Shown here piece by piece: positions 1 to 8,285 of a DNA stretch of 32,561 nt (its first letter is position 1; each line of letters starts with the position of its first letter). The stretch comes from Methylococcales bacterium (GTDB lineage Bacteria > Pseudomonadota > Gammaproteobacteria > JABHGC01). A program made the position numbers and the translations under genes. Under the pieces are notes generated by a model. The model saw nothing but the letters and a program-made list of their open reading frames with translations, was not told where the DNA came from and made no database searches. The stretch is taken from contig JABHHM010000113.1 in assembly GCA_018671575.1 (NCBI GenBank), positions 1-32,561 of the forward strand. The letters are read 5' to 3'.

Positions 1-99
1 AAAATCATTTTTAAATTTTTCTGGAATAATGAATGGGCTTGAACCATCACGACCACCAATGTGGTGATGAGATATTTTTGTTGATAATTCATTTTTCAT
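1..99 (-). CDS. N-terminal fragment of an unidentified protein
   Basis: The minus strand has an ATG at 99 that opens a frame running to the window edge: 33 codons, beginning MKNELSTKISHHHIGGRDGS. The rest of the gene lies outside the window. The HIGGRDGS stretch faintly recalls the start of some FkbM-type methyltransferases, which would fit the neighbouring glycan-type genes, but 33 residues are too few to name a family. I see no clear ribosome binding site upstream. The gene is divergent from the radical SAM gene, with about 430 bases between them. Confidence 0.45.
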   Translation of the reverse strand, partial: MKNELSTKISHHHIGGRDGSSPFIIPEKFKNDF

Positions 100-230
100 A
101 AATATTTTTAATATTCAAATTTAGGAATGTTGATCTTTGATTTTATATGAATCAGTAAATCAAATATTGTAGAATTAAAGATTTCATTTCTCTCTTGCTC
201 ATCTTTATTATTATGAACTAAATACCTATG

Positions 231-246
231 GTTACAAGGTTGTAAC
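231..246. promoter_or_regulatory. Perfect dyad, possible operator
   Basis: GTTACAA-GG-TTGTAAC is a perfect inverted repeat with 7-base arms and a 2-base spacer in a non-coding region between two divergent genes. The size and position fit a dimeric repressor site, but no regulator gene is adjacent and chance occurrence in AT-rich DNA is possible. Confidence 0.25.
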
Positions 247-491
247 TTACAAAAAATAGATTATACATAACAATATTACATCCATTAGGAAGCTGTTTGA
301 GAATTCATATTTTTATCATATCAAGGCATAAAATTGTCAAAAAAATAGCAGTTGATCGTTGTAAATGAATATTTTGAGTTCATTCTGACTATAGGAAAAA
401 TGTATTTTGATATATTCAGCTCTAAAAATACGCACCCAAATAAATTAAGCGCGGCAATAAACTAAAGATATCTACCTTACTGGCCGATAAC

Positions 492-497
492 TATAAT
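492..497 (+). promoter_or_regulatory. Possible -10 box upstream of the radical SAM gene
   Basis: A perfect TATAAT lies 30 bases before the ATG at 528. No good -35 hexamer is seen at 16-18 bases upstream, so this is only a candidate sigma-70 promoter. Confidence 0.3.
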
Positions 498-527
498 CGA
501 ACATACTTTTAAAATGAGAGAAAATAC

Positions 528-2390
528 ATGAACATTCTTGTTCTTTACCCACGACTTGTTAATTATGTTGGTGAATATTATGACATGCAGCTGGGATTGG
601 CTTATATCTCAGCGACCATGAAACAATTTGGTTATTCGGTGACAGTGGTCAACCTAAATCATGAAAAAAGAACAGTTGAAGCGGTACTCCAGGATGTTTT
701 GATCAATCATCAAATTGATGTACTGTGTATTGGTGGTCAATCAACTGACTACAACCGAATCAAACGAGTGATCACCTTATCCAAGCAAATTTCTCCAGGA
801 ATCATCAGCATTGTTGGCGGCGGTATTGTCAGCAGTATGCCCAAATTAATACTTGAAAATCTAGGCATGACTTTTGGCGTGATTGGTGAAGGTGAAAAAA
901 CCATCATTAAATTATTGCAAACGATGGAAACCAATGGTGATTTTAGTCAGATCGATGGCATTATATATATTGATTCAACAGGACAAGTCATCCAAACAAA
1001 ACCTATCAAAGTTTCAAAAGATCTCGATAGCATTGCCTATCCTGATTATGAAGGCTTTGGCTTAGGCACTTATCTTGATTTACAATTACCCAATGACAGC
1101 CTGTATCTCTACCCATATGACAAACCACGTATGATACCCATGATTTTCAGTCGATCATGTCCGTATGCTTGTACTTTTTGTTATCAACCAACGGGACGAA
1201 TTTATCGCAAACGTTCCATTGATAATTTTTTTACTGAATTAGATCAAGTGGTGAATAAATATGATGTAAATCTATTGGCCGTTTATGATGATTTGTTTTC
1301 TGTAAAACGAGACAGAAGTATTGAATTTTGTGAAAGAATCAAAGACTACAAACTCAAATGGATTGCTCAAATGCGAGTGGATATGGTGGATAATGAATTG
1401 CTAGGTATTTTAAGCGATGCAGGCTGTTACAATATCAGCTATGGTCTTGAAAGCATGGATGATACCGTTTTAAAAAATATGAAAAAGAAGACCAAAGGCA
1501 ATCGAGTTGCAGAAGCATTGGAAGAAACCTATCAAAATAACATTGGCATTCAAGGAAACTTTATTTTCGGTGACAGTGCAGAAACGATGGAAACAGCCGA
1601 AAAAACAATTAAGTGGTGGAGTCAGCACAAAAAATTCACCATCAATTTATTTCCAATTTTAACCTATCCTGGCTCTGGACTTTATCTGGAATCAGTACAA
1701 AAAGGCATTATCAAAGATGAGGTAAAATTTCTGGAAGACGAATGTCCAATGATTAATGTTTCTAAAATTAATGATACGGATTTTTCTAAATTACTAACGA
1801 AGTTGAATCGTCTAAATACTGAGCATGGCTACAACGGTCAACTCATTTCAGTCAAGCAAGAAGGTCACGACACAATCAAAGGCATGTTGTACACCGCTGA
1901 AATCGAATGTCCGCATTGTCACAAAACCAGTATTTATAAAAACCTACATGATAAACGAGGCGTTAAACTCATCACAGCGTGTCGTCATTGCAATCAGCGA
2001 TTTGACTTGCATATTCCCCAGCTCTCGGAACAAACTCTTAACAAACGATTTGATGAAATACTTGAAGAGACTAACGGAAGTCGAATTGCCATATGGGGTG
2101 CAGGCGAACATACTCTATTTTTACTGGAACGGACCGTACTTGGAAAATCCAATATATCGTGTATTTTTGATAATAATAAAATGAAAAACAACAGTGAGAT
2201 TAACAACGTCAAAGTAATTGCACCAGCCCCCGTCAATTCAGATGACATCAAACAATATGCTGATGTCATTGTTATTTCTACTAAAGCACATGAAAATACG
2301 GTTTATAAACAGCTCTCATATTTAGAAGACTCTGGCATCAAGTTATATAAATTGTATTGTCAGGACAAATTGGACAATTTACTCGATTAA
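528..2390 (+). CDS. B12-binding domain radical SAM protein with C-terminal zinc ribbon and GAG Rossmann-like domain
   Basis: The N-terminal ~150 residues resemble the cobalamin-binding domain of class B radical SAM enzymes; the DxHxxG B12-ligand motif is not seen, as is often the case in this class. The radical SAM core follows, with CPYACTFC (Cys 211, 215, 218) to hold the 4Fe-4S cluster. Near residue 460 a CPHC and near 483 a CRHC form a four-cysteine zinc-ribbon-like pair. The last ~100 residues begin IAIWGAGEHT and look like a Rossmann-type nucleotide or sugar-nucleotide binding domain. Relatives are methyltransferases, cyclases and similar enzymes acting on unreactive carbons; the substrate cannot be read from the sequence. 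A GAGAG stretch precedes the ATG at a workable distance. Next to two glycosyltransferase-like genes that share the GAG domain, a sugar or glycan substrate is the best inference. Confidence 0.85.
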   Translation: MNILVLYPRLVNYVGEYYDMQLGLAYISATMKQFGYSVTVVNLNHEKRTVEAVLQDVLINHQIDVLCIGGQSTDYNRIKRVITLSKQISPGIISIVGGGIVSSMPKLILENLGMTFGVIGEGEKTIIKLLQTMETNGDFSQIDGIIYIDSTGQVIQTKPIKVSKDLDSIAYPDYEGFGLGTYLDLQLPNDSLYLYPYDKPRMIPMIFSRSCPYACTFCYQPTGRIYRKRSIDNFFTELDQVVNKYDVNLLAVYDDLFSVKRDRSIEFCERIKDYKLKWIAQMRVDMVDNELLGILSDAGCYNISYGLESMDDTVLKNMKKKTKGNRVAEALEETYQNNIGIQGNFIFGDSAETMETAEKTIKWWSQHKKFTINLFPILTYPGSGLYLESVQKGIIKDEVKFLEDECPMINVSKINDTDFSKLLTKLNRLNTEHGYNGQLISVKQEGHDTIKGMLYTAEIECPHCHKTSIYKNLHDKRGVKLITACRHCNQRFDLHIPQLSEQTLNKRFDEILEETNGSRIAIWGAGEHTLFLLERTVLGKSNISCIFDNNKMKNNSEINNVKVIAPAPVNSDDIKQYADVIVISTKAHENTVYKQLSYLEDSGIKLYKLYCQDKLDNLLD

Positions 2391-2398
2391 ATAATTCC

Positions 2399-4081
2399 AT
2401 GAACATACAGAACTTCAAAGAACATCTTAAACAGGCAAATTTGCCAGATAATCTCACTGATGGATTTGAATGTCGTGCAAATAAATTATGGTTTGATGCC
2501 AATCCTGATTTAGATATCATTATTAACTTCTGGCAACAACAAATAATAAACCAAACTTTTTCATTCGTTGTTTATGGCGCAGGAACACTGATCGAGAAAA
2601 TTTTCAACACAATACCTCAGGTACATTACAATTCATCTTTAGTTGCTTTTGTCGATATGAAAGCAGGCAGTCGAGATTTTTCCCATTTTCCCGCCCCTGT
2701 TTTACCTCTTCATGTATTAAACACATTAAGCTACGACAAATTAATTTTATGCCATCCTTTCGCTGAACAAGACATGTACGAAAAAGCTTGTCAACTTGGT
2801 ATCATAGACTCAAATATTATTCAGGTTTATACCAGTAAAACCTTGCAAGACTGGCAACAGCAGTGCTTGGAAAAAACGATTGCTCTGCAACAACAACGAA
2901 TTGAAAAAACCAAGAAAAAACTTCCTCCCGATAAAAAAACATTGGTTTATATAAATGCCAATGGCCCTGTCATTATTCATCCCAAAATATTAAAAGCATG
3001 TAACGAGCCTGCATTCAATATTTTCCATTGTCACTTATCCGTTCTTGGCCATATGGTTCCATCAACCACCGATTGTGATTACGATTTTGATTGTGGCTCA
3101 TCACTCGGACTCTGTATTGCGATTATTTCAACCATTAACCCCGACGTTATTTATGTCAATGACAATGGTCTATTGAAGTATCAGATTGCACCATTAATCA
3201 AACTGTTTTTTGACCAGAAAATATTTATTTATGAACCGTATGACACCATTGCATCCATTTACTCTGACGCATCAACGTTACAAGCTATTGATATGACAGC
3301 CAAAGATATTGATTATTCATTGGCGACCGAAGCTTACTTATTTGAACAATCAAACGGTGTCATTCACAATGATAATGGTTTACCCATTCATCAATTATTG
3401 AAAAAACATCATACTAATCATTTACATTTTCACTCTTATTTAGGACAAGAAGATATCGTATTTATTGACAAAAATCACTTTAGCACACCAATTCATTTGG
3501 TCTTTGCTGGCAGTGTTCTTCCTAGCAATGCGGCAAAAGAAGTTCATTGTGACCAAATGTTATTGCCTTTCTTTAAAGTTTTAGTCTCGCAAGGTTTCAA
3601 GCTAACGGTTTATGTTTCAAATGCCAAAGATAGAACTGATTTAGATGACTTATTCCATGAGTTTTTGTTTTTTGCCAGTAAAAATCCCTTGTTTGAAATT
3701 TTTCCTTTTACACCAAGAGATCATTTAATAAAAAAAATTGCATCTGCAGATTTTGGATTGCATTTATTTCCGCTACCTAAAAACGATTCTACTCGAAGTG
3801 CGATGTATGAAACCAGTATGGCGAGTAAAATTCAAACTTATATTGCGGCAGGCTTACCCATTATTACAGGTCATTTTTTAAAGCCTATTGCTAAAATCGT
3901 AAATGACAATCAGATTGGAATGGCGGTCAATGATGAAGATATTAATACTTTGAAAGAGATTGTCTGGAATTGTGATTATCAACAACTCAAACAAAATGTT
4001 AGCTTGATTCAAAAACAAACCACCTGGCAAGCACATTTAGCTGAGTTAGAAACTTTTTTACGAGAGATTTGTCATTCATAA
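2399..4081 (+). CDS. GT-B type glycosyltransferase-like protein with N-terminal GAG domain
   Basis: The 560-residue protein has three parts. A GAG Rossmann-like domain (VVYGAG near residue 57) ends near 145. A glutamine/lysine-rich linker follows. From ~180 a two-lobed region has a C-terminal half with typical GT-B features: LVFAGS near 368, then SKIQTYIAAGLPIITG near 476-491. It is a clear paralogue of the protein encoded at 5313-6971, matching in domain order and in the LVYINAN/LVFINAR start of the second part. A longer frame opens at a TTG at 2357 inside the preceding gene; I chose the ATG at 2399, eight bases after that gene's stop, so the two are probably cotranscribed. It overlaps the convergent ATPase gene by 6 bases at the stop. 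Donor and acceptor are unknown. Confidence 0.75.
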   Translation: MNIQNFKEHLKQANLPDNLTDGFECRANKLWFDANPDLDIIINFWQQQIINQTFSFVVYGAGTLIEKIFNTIPQVHYNSSLVAFVDMKAGSRDFSHFPAPVLPLHVLNTLSYDKLILCHPFAEQDMYEKACQLGIIDSNIIQVYTSKTLQDWQQQCLEKTIALQQQRIEKTKKKLPPDKKTLVYINANGPVIIHPKILKACNEPAFNIFHCHLSVLGHMVPSTTDCDYDFDCGSSLGLCIAIISTINPDVIYVNDNGLLKYQIAPLIKLFFDQKIFIYEPYDTIASIYSDASTLQAIDMTAKDIDYSLATEAYLFEQSNGVIHNDNGLPIHQLLKKHHTNHLHFHSYLGQEDIVFIDKNHFSTPIHLVFAGSVLPSNAAKEVHCDQMLLPFFKVLVSQGFKLTVYVSNAKDRTDLDDLFHEFLFFASKNPLFEIFPFTPRDHLIKKIASADFGLHLFPLPKNDSTRSAMYETSMASKIQTYIAAGLPIITGHFLKPIAKIVNDNQIGMAVNDEDINTLKEIVWNCDYQQLKQNVSLIQKQTTWQAHLAELETFLREICHS

Positions 4082-5242
4082 CTTTTGTAATAAACCACAA
4101 AGTTCAGACAATCCAATTGCTTCTATATTCTTACCTTTTGGATAGCGTTCATCGCCAGCATAAACAACAAATGCTTTACTTGGCTTGATGTCGTCAATTG
4201 AAATATGAAAACCTTTACTGACTGTTGTTGCGATACTACGTTTTATTTCAATTGCCCATACTCCATTCTTTCTTCCTAAATCTAATATCAGATCAATTTC
4301 TGCGCCTGCTGAAGTCCGGTAATAGCTCACTTCTGTACGTTCAGGTGCTGAATTTATCAGATTTTCGATGACAAACCCCTCCCAGCTTCCACCCGTGACA
4401 GGATGCCCAAGTACATCTTCACTGTCATCTAGACGTAAAAGTGTATGTAGCAAACCACTATCACGCAGATAAGTCTTGGGTGATTTCACCAAGCGTTTAT
4501 TTACATTTGTATGATAGGGAGGTAATCTCCTGACTAACAATAAATCAACCATGAGATCTAGATACTTGGCAACGGTTTTTCCATCGATAGATAAGCTCTT
4601 TGCAATTTTGGCTGCATTAAAAGGAGATCCTTGACAATGTGCCAACATTGTCCAAAAACGTCGTAATGTTTCTGCGGGTATTCTTGGCCCAAGTAGCGGA
4701 ATATCTCGCTCTAGATAAGTTTGAATAAAGTTGCTTCGCCAAATAACAGACTGTTGATCATTAACTGCTAAAAAACTTTGAGGAAAACCTCCTCGAATCC
4801 ATAAATCTTCAAACTGCTCATATTCAACTTCTCTCACATCAAGTGGTGATAGTTCTAGATATGCAATACGACCCGCTAGGCTTTCGCTTGATTGCTTAAG
4901 TAAATCAAGTGATGCAGAACCCAATAATAAATATTGTCCTGATGGATACCCCGAAGCTATTCCTTCATCAATTAATCCACGTAGAATTTGAAAGATGCCA
5001 GGCAAGCGTTGAACTTCATCTAAAATAACTAATTTTTCACGATGTTTTAATAAATAACCTCTTGGATCTTCTAATTTTTCCAAATCTTGAGGATTTTCTA
5101 GATCAAGATAGATACTCTCTATATTTTTACCAAGCTCTTTAGCGAGTGTAGTTTTACCCACTTGCCTTGGTCCGAGTAGCGTTACAGCAGGAAACTGGGC
5201 TAAATATTGTAAAACTAGAGGCTTAATTATTCGACTAATCAT
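4076..5242 (-). CDS. AAA-family ATPase with DUF4143-type C-terminal domain
   Basis: The 388-residue protein starts with a P-loop ATPase domain: Walker A GPRQVGKTTL at ~24-33 and Walker B LVILDEVQRL near 71-80. An internal segment resembles a winged helix (KIAKSLSIDGKTVAKYLDLM), and a C-terminal part with AEIDLILD and IEIKRS matches the nuclease-like fold of DUF4143 proteins. The family is widespread, often in many copies and often mobile, and its function is poorly known. The gene sits between the two convergent paralogous glycosyltransferase-like genes. Its ATG lies inside a long inverted repeat (5236-5286), which may control its transcription or translation. The only SD-like bases, AAGG, touch the ATG, so initiation is not canonical. 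Confidence 0.85.
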   Translation of the reverse strand: MISRIIKPLVLQYLAQFPAVTLLGPRQVGKTTLAKELGKNIESIYLDLENPQDLEKLEDPRGYLLKHREKLVILDEVQRLPGIFQILRGLIDEGIASGYPSGQYLLLGSASLDLLKQSSESLAGRIAYLELSPLDVREVEYEQFEDLWIRGGFPQSFLAVNDQQSVIWRSNFIQTYLERDIPLLGPRIPAETLRRFWTMLAHCQGSPFNAAKIAKSLSIDGKTVAKYLDLMVDLLLVRRLPPYHTNVNKRLVKSPKTYLRDSGLLHTLLRLDDSEDVLGHPVTGGSWEGFVIENLINSAPERTEVSYYRTSAGAEIDLILDLGRKNGVWAIEIKRSIATTVSKGFHISIDDIKPSKAFVVYAGDERYPKGKNIEAIGLSELCGLLQKL

Positions 5243-5286
5243 CCTTGTAATTATGGACTATAGATCCATAATTACAAGGATGATTA
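5236..5286. repeat. Perfect 22-bp-arm inverted repeat spanning the ATPase start
   Basis: The arms 5236-5257 and 5265-5286 are perfect reverse complements around a 7-base centre (CTATAGA). The ATPase start codon (5240-5242) is in the left arm. Neither strand shows a run of T after the stem, so this is not a standard terminator. It could be an operator for autoregulation, an RNA hairpin hiding the start codon, or a remnant of a mobile element end. Confidence 0.85.
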
Positions 5287-5312
5287 AAGAATGGATTCTT
5301 TTTAATATGACA

Positions 5313-6971
5313 TTAATACTCAGAACAATCCCTAAAAAACTGATTAAATCGAGAAACGGCATTTTCAAGATGATGCACCTCTCGATACTGAATAATATTA
5401 TCAGTCATTGCTTGATAATCTGCCTGTTTGATTAAACCAGGTAATGTTTTAATATCAAAAGTGTCGACCACAATGCCTAAACCATTATCACTGACCCATT
5501 TAGCCATAATTTCAAGATAACTTCCAATAATCACTGGCAGTCCAGCAGCTAAATAAGTAGACAATTTAGCAGATACGGTTACTTTGTGTGATATGAGTTG
5601 TTGTGTATTTGGGCAAGGTCGTCCAAGTAATAAACCATAATCATATTTTTCAGCCATGAGTTTTAACAAATCATGAATTGGCATGGCAAGATTTAAATCA
5701 AACAAATCCTGTTTGGCTAATTCAAGATAATCTTGATAATTATTTTTAAGGTATACAGGATCTTTGCTGGTAGTATATGCAGTCACAGGAAAACCCAATT
5801 TTACCAAATCTTGAAACACATCTATTATTTGATTATCACCGTACATAATGGAGGACAAACGTGATTCGGTAATTCTACCCGCCCAAATTAACCGTGCAGG
5901 CTGATGACAATTAGCTCGAGGTGCAAGATGGAAATTCTTGCTGATAAAAGGGGGGAATTTTAACACTTGTGCTTTTTTAAGAAACTCAGATAAAACAGGC
6001 CCACTTTCTTTAGTAACAATACCAGTCAAATTCTCAATACACCAACTTTCGGCTTCCACAGCTAATTTGACATCATTTTTATGCCAATATGATTCTTCAT
6101 TTAAAATCATTGGGTCATCGAATGTGAGTGCTAAAAAATCATAAAACTCACCAATGACTTTATGTTTTGGAAAAGCCAAAGCAATTAATAGTGGCAAATA
6201 GTTACCCGTGGCATAATGTTCTTGGACACAAATCAAATCTGGTTTTAATTGCTCTGTTAATTGTAAACAAATTAACAAGCTATTTTGTGCATTCAAAGTC
6301 ACATCGAAGGAAGGATCAATTTGATCAACTTCAAGATGATCCATTTTTATATTAATCAACTGATATTGGTTTTCAGATTTTAATACCTCAATCACTTTAT
6401 CATCCATGATTCGACATGAACGAGCATTAATAAAAACCAGACGTTTTTTGTTAGGCTCCGTATCAGTGACTACACTTAATAATTTCGTTGCATTAAAATC
6501 AGCTAAACATTGTTCTCCATATTGTTGATTAAGATAAACAGTGATAATTCTTGATTCAACAACACCACAATTCAGTAAATCATCATACATACTATCTTCA
6601 AATGCTTGATGAGATAAAACCAATGGCTCTTTTTTATTAACCACATAATTTAATGAATAAACTGACCATGACTCAAGCTTTTGACCTTTTTTTGCCTGGC
6701 GATCAATAATTCCCAACAAATTATTAATTTTTTTTGATCCCGACAACTTTTTCAATAAGGCAACCGTATGTGTACCAGCGCCATAAATATAAAATGGCTT
6801 ATCGCCCAGTCGCTCGATTAAATATTGGCAAACTGCATCAATATCACGTGGAAACCAACCTGATTTTGCCCTTCTTAATAACCATTGCAATGAATCAAAT
6901 TGCTGAGTTTCACCTGTTTGGGTAATCTGTTTTATAAAGGAATCAGAAGCGCGTAAAATTTTATTTTTCAT
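5313..6971 (-). CDS. GT-B type glycosyltransferase-like protein with N-terminal GAG domain (paralogue)
   Basis: The 552-residue protein starts with a short helical region. A GAG domain follows (FYIYGAGTHT near residue 60-69, with DRQAKKG about 30 residues later), then a two-lobed GT-B-like region. The C-terminal lobe has LIWAGRI near 370 and SAKLSTYLAAGLPVIIG further on, matching the SKIQTYIAAGLPIITG segment of the protein at 2399-4081. The longer reading from a TTG at 7007 adds 12 residues; the ATG at 6971 is preferred, though no strong ribosome binding site is seen for either. The stop is 70 bases before the ATPase start on the same strand. Role: probably addition of a sugar to a surface structure or protein (inference from fold and neighbours). 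Confidence 0.72.
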   Translation of the reverse strand: MKNKILRASDSFIKQITQTGETQQFDSLQWLLRRAKSGWFPRDIDAVCQYLIERLGDKPFYIYGAGTHTVALLKKLSGSKKINNLLGIIDRQAKKGQKLESWSVYSLNYVVNKKEPLVLSHQAFEDSMYDDLLNCGVVESRIITVYLNQQYGEQCLADFNATKLLSVVTDTEPNKKRLVFINARSCRIMDDKVIEVLKSENQYQLINIKMDHLEVDQIDPSFDVTLNAQNSLLICLQLTEQLKPDLICVQEHYATGNYLPLLIALAFPKHKVIGEFYDFLALTFDDPMILNEESYWHKNDVKLAVEAESWCIENLTGIVTKESGPVLSEFLKKAQVLKFPPFISKNFHLAPRANCHQPARLIWAGRITESRLSSIMYGDNQIIDVFQDLVKLGFPVTAYTTSKDPVYLKNNYQDYLELAKQDLFDLNLAMPIHDLLKLMAEKYDYGLLLGRPCPNTQQLISHKVTVSAKLSTYLAAGLPVIIGSYLEIMAKWVSDNGLGIVVDTFDIKTLPGLIKQADYQAMTDNIIQYREVHHLENAVSRFNQFFRDCSEY

Positions 6972-7062
6972 AACAATGCTATTTTTATAATGTTTAATAT
7001 TTACCAAAGTGAGTGCTCGTTAATAACATTATGATAAATAATTTACAAAAAAATAGTGCTAA

Positions 7063-7090
7063 TTCACTAATTTAGCTTATTCTTTATAAT
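7063..7090 (+). promoter_or_regulatory. Candidate promoter for minC
   Basis: A perfect TATAAT (7085-7090) follows a TTCACT (7063-7068, 4 of 6 to the -35 consensus) at 16-base spacing in the divergent intergenic region, about 90 bases before the minC start. Confidence 0.35.
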
Positions 7091-7181
7091 ATGACTTATC
7101 ACTAAATAATCACCCTGAACAAACCTAATAATACATTTTGTAGTAATTTGGTTTCAACTAACAATAAACTTGGGTTATCAA

Positions 7182-7943
7182 ATGATTGAAAAAAAAAATA
7201 ATAATAAATCAATTGAGTTTAAAGGTGGCATGTTTACTTTGCCAATTTTACACTTATTATCCAACAATATTAACGAAGTCACGCAACAACTATCTTCAAC
7301 ATTAAAACAAGCTCCCGATTTTTTTAAACAAGCACCCGTCATTATTGACTTATCTTCTGTTTCTAACAAATCATTAGACCTCCACACACTAACTTGGATT
7401 CTAAGAGAAAATGATGTTTATCCTGTGGCAGTTAAAAATGGCAGTGAAGAGCAACATCAAATAGCCAATGGCTTACGTATGGCTGTCATGCAAGGCAGTA
7501 AAGAAAATTATAAACCCATTACCGAAAATAAGAAAAAAAACCATCATAATTTTGATATCTCTCAAACAGTTTCTGCCGAAAAAAGATCGCCTCTGAATGC
7601 ACATAATAACGTGTCCTCAGAAACCAAAGTTATCTCTAAACCTGTTCGCTCTGGCGAAAAAGTGTGCTCAGAGCAAGGTGACTTAGTCATTCTAGCTTCG
7701 GTCAGTTCTGGAGCGGAATTATCGGCAAAAGGCAACATTCATGTCTATGGTAGTCTCAGAGGCCGTGCCATGGCAGGTATGGATGGTGACCAACAAGCAC
7801 GAATATTTTGTTTAGGGCTTGAAGCAGAGCTGGTTTCAGTGGCAGGTCATTCAATAATTCCTGAAACATTCACGGATAATATTCGTGGACGACCAGCACA
7901 AATCTACTTAAATAATAATCGATTAAATATCAGTCCACTTTAA
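7182..7943 (+). CDS. minC: Septum site-determining protein MinC
   Basis: MinC blocks FtsZ ring assembly away from midcell, working with membrane-bound MinD. The N-terminal ~100 residues (from IEFKGGMFTLPILHLL) match the FtsZ-inhibiting MinC_N domain. A charged, asparagine-rich linker follows. The C-terminal beta-helix domain carries the family block RSGEKV, GDLVILASVSSGAEL, GNIHVYGSLRGRA and ARIFCLGLEAELVSVAG, which binds MinD and dimerises. I start it at the ATG at 7182 (253 residues); a TTG four codons earlier at 7170 is possible. Unusually, minD and minE do not follow: a foldback repeat and an unrelated operon do. Confidence 0.95.
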   Translation: MIEKKNNNKSIEFKGGMFTLPILHLLSNNINEVTQQLSSTLKQAPDFFKQAPVIIDLSSVSNKSLDLHTLTWILRENDVYPVAVKNGSEEQHQIANGLRMAVMQGSKENYKPITENKKKNHHNFDISQTVSAEKRSPLNAHNNVSSETKVISKPVRSGEKVCSEQGDLVILASVSSGAELSAKGNIHVYGSLRGRAMAGMDGDQQARIFCLGLEAELVSVAGHSIIPETFTDNIRGRPAQIYLNNNRLNISPL

Positions 7944-7947
7944 TTTA

Positions 7948-8103
7948 GGGGATGCGCAATAAATAAACATCCAACTTGCTTGTTTTTTTGCCCGCCTTTT
8001 TTGTTGCAAAAATAGTTGTGTAGTTCGACTACACGCCTATTTTTTCGCCTCAAAGGCAAACAAAAATCCTGCACAATTTGGACATTTATTTATTCGCTTC
8101 CCC
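7948..8103. repeat. Long foldback repeat, copy 1
   Basis: Outer arms 7948-7974 and 8078-8103 are near-perfect reverse complements built on GCGCAATAAATAAACATCC. An inner hairpin around 8010-8045 pairs AAAAATAGTTGTGTAGT with ACTACACGCCTATTTTT across a TCG loop. The stretches between are also roughly complementary, so the whole 156 bases can fold into one long stem. It begins five bases after the minC stop. It is homologous to 10092-10237 in reverse orientation. It contains no coding frame. Confidence 0.85.
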
Positions 8104-8178
8104 TTATTATTCGGCAATAAATATTCTATGAAACGAAAACCAGAGTTCTTGGATATAATCTCTTAGCAAAATTCATCA

Positions 8179-8241
8179 ATTACTTCTGCCACTAAAAATT
8201 CAGTTGTAAGATTATTCAGGACAACTACACTTAGAAGTAAT
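8179..8241 (+). promoter_or_regulatory. Nested hairpin in the leader of the YgaP-like gene
   Basis: ATTACTTCT (8179-8187) pairs with AGAAGTAAT (8233-8241), and inside this AGTTGT (8202-8207) pairs with ACAACT (8221-8226). The structure lies 45 bases before the GTG start at 8286, so it would be in the 5' leader of the operon. No T run follows. It may be an RNA regulator, an operator, or a small repeat; I recognise no known riboswitch. Confidence 0.35.
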
Positions 8242-8285
8242 CAACTCTAAATTTAGTTCTCAAAACCAATCAACAGGATTCCCAT

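Larger units (their letters stand above)
100..527. other. Intergenic region between divergent genes
   Basis: This 428-base AT-rich stretch holds no convincing coding frame. It should contain the promoters for the gene at the left edge and for the radical SAM gene. The visible signals are a 16-base dyad at 231-246 and a TATAAT box at 492-497, listed separately. Confidence 0.6.

Noticed and set aside
1-99. Naming the edge fragment as an FkbM methyltransferase
   Set aside because: Only 33 residues are visible and no SAM-binding motif is included; resemblance is an impression.
2357-2398. Upstream TTG start for the glycosyltransferase-like gene at 2399
   Set aside because: It lies inside the radical SAM gene; the ATG at 2399 just after that gene's stop is the simpler start.
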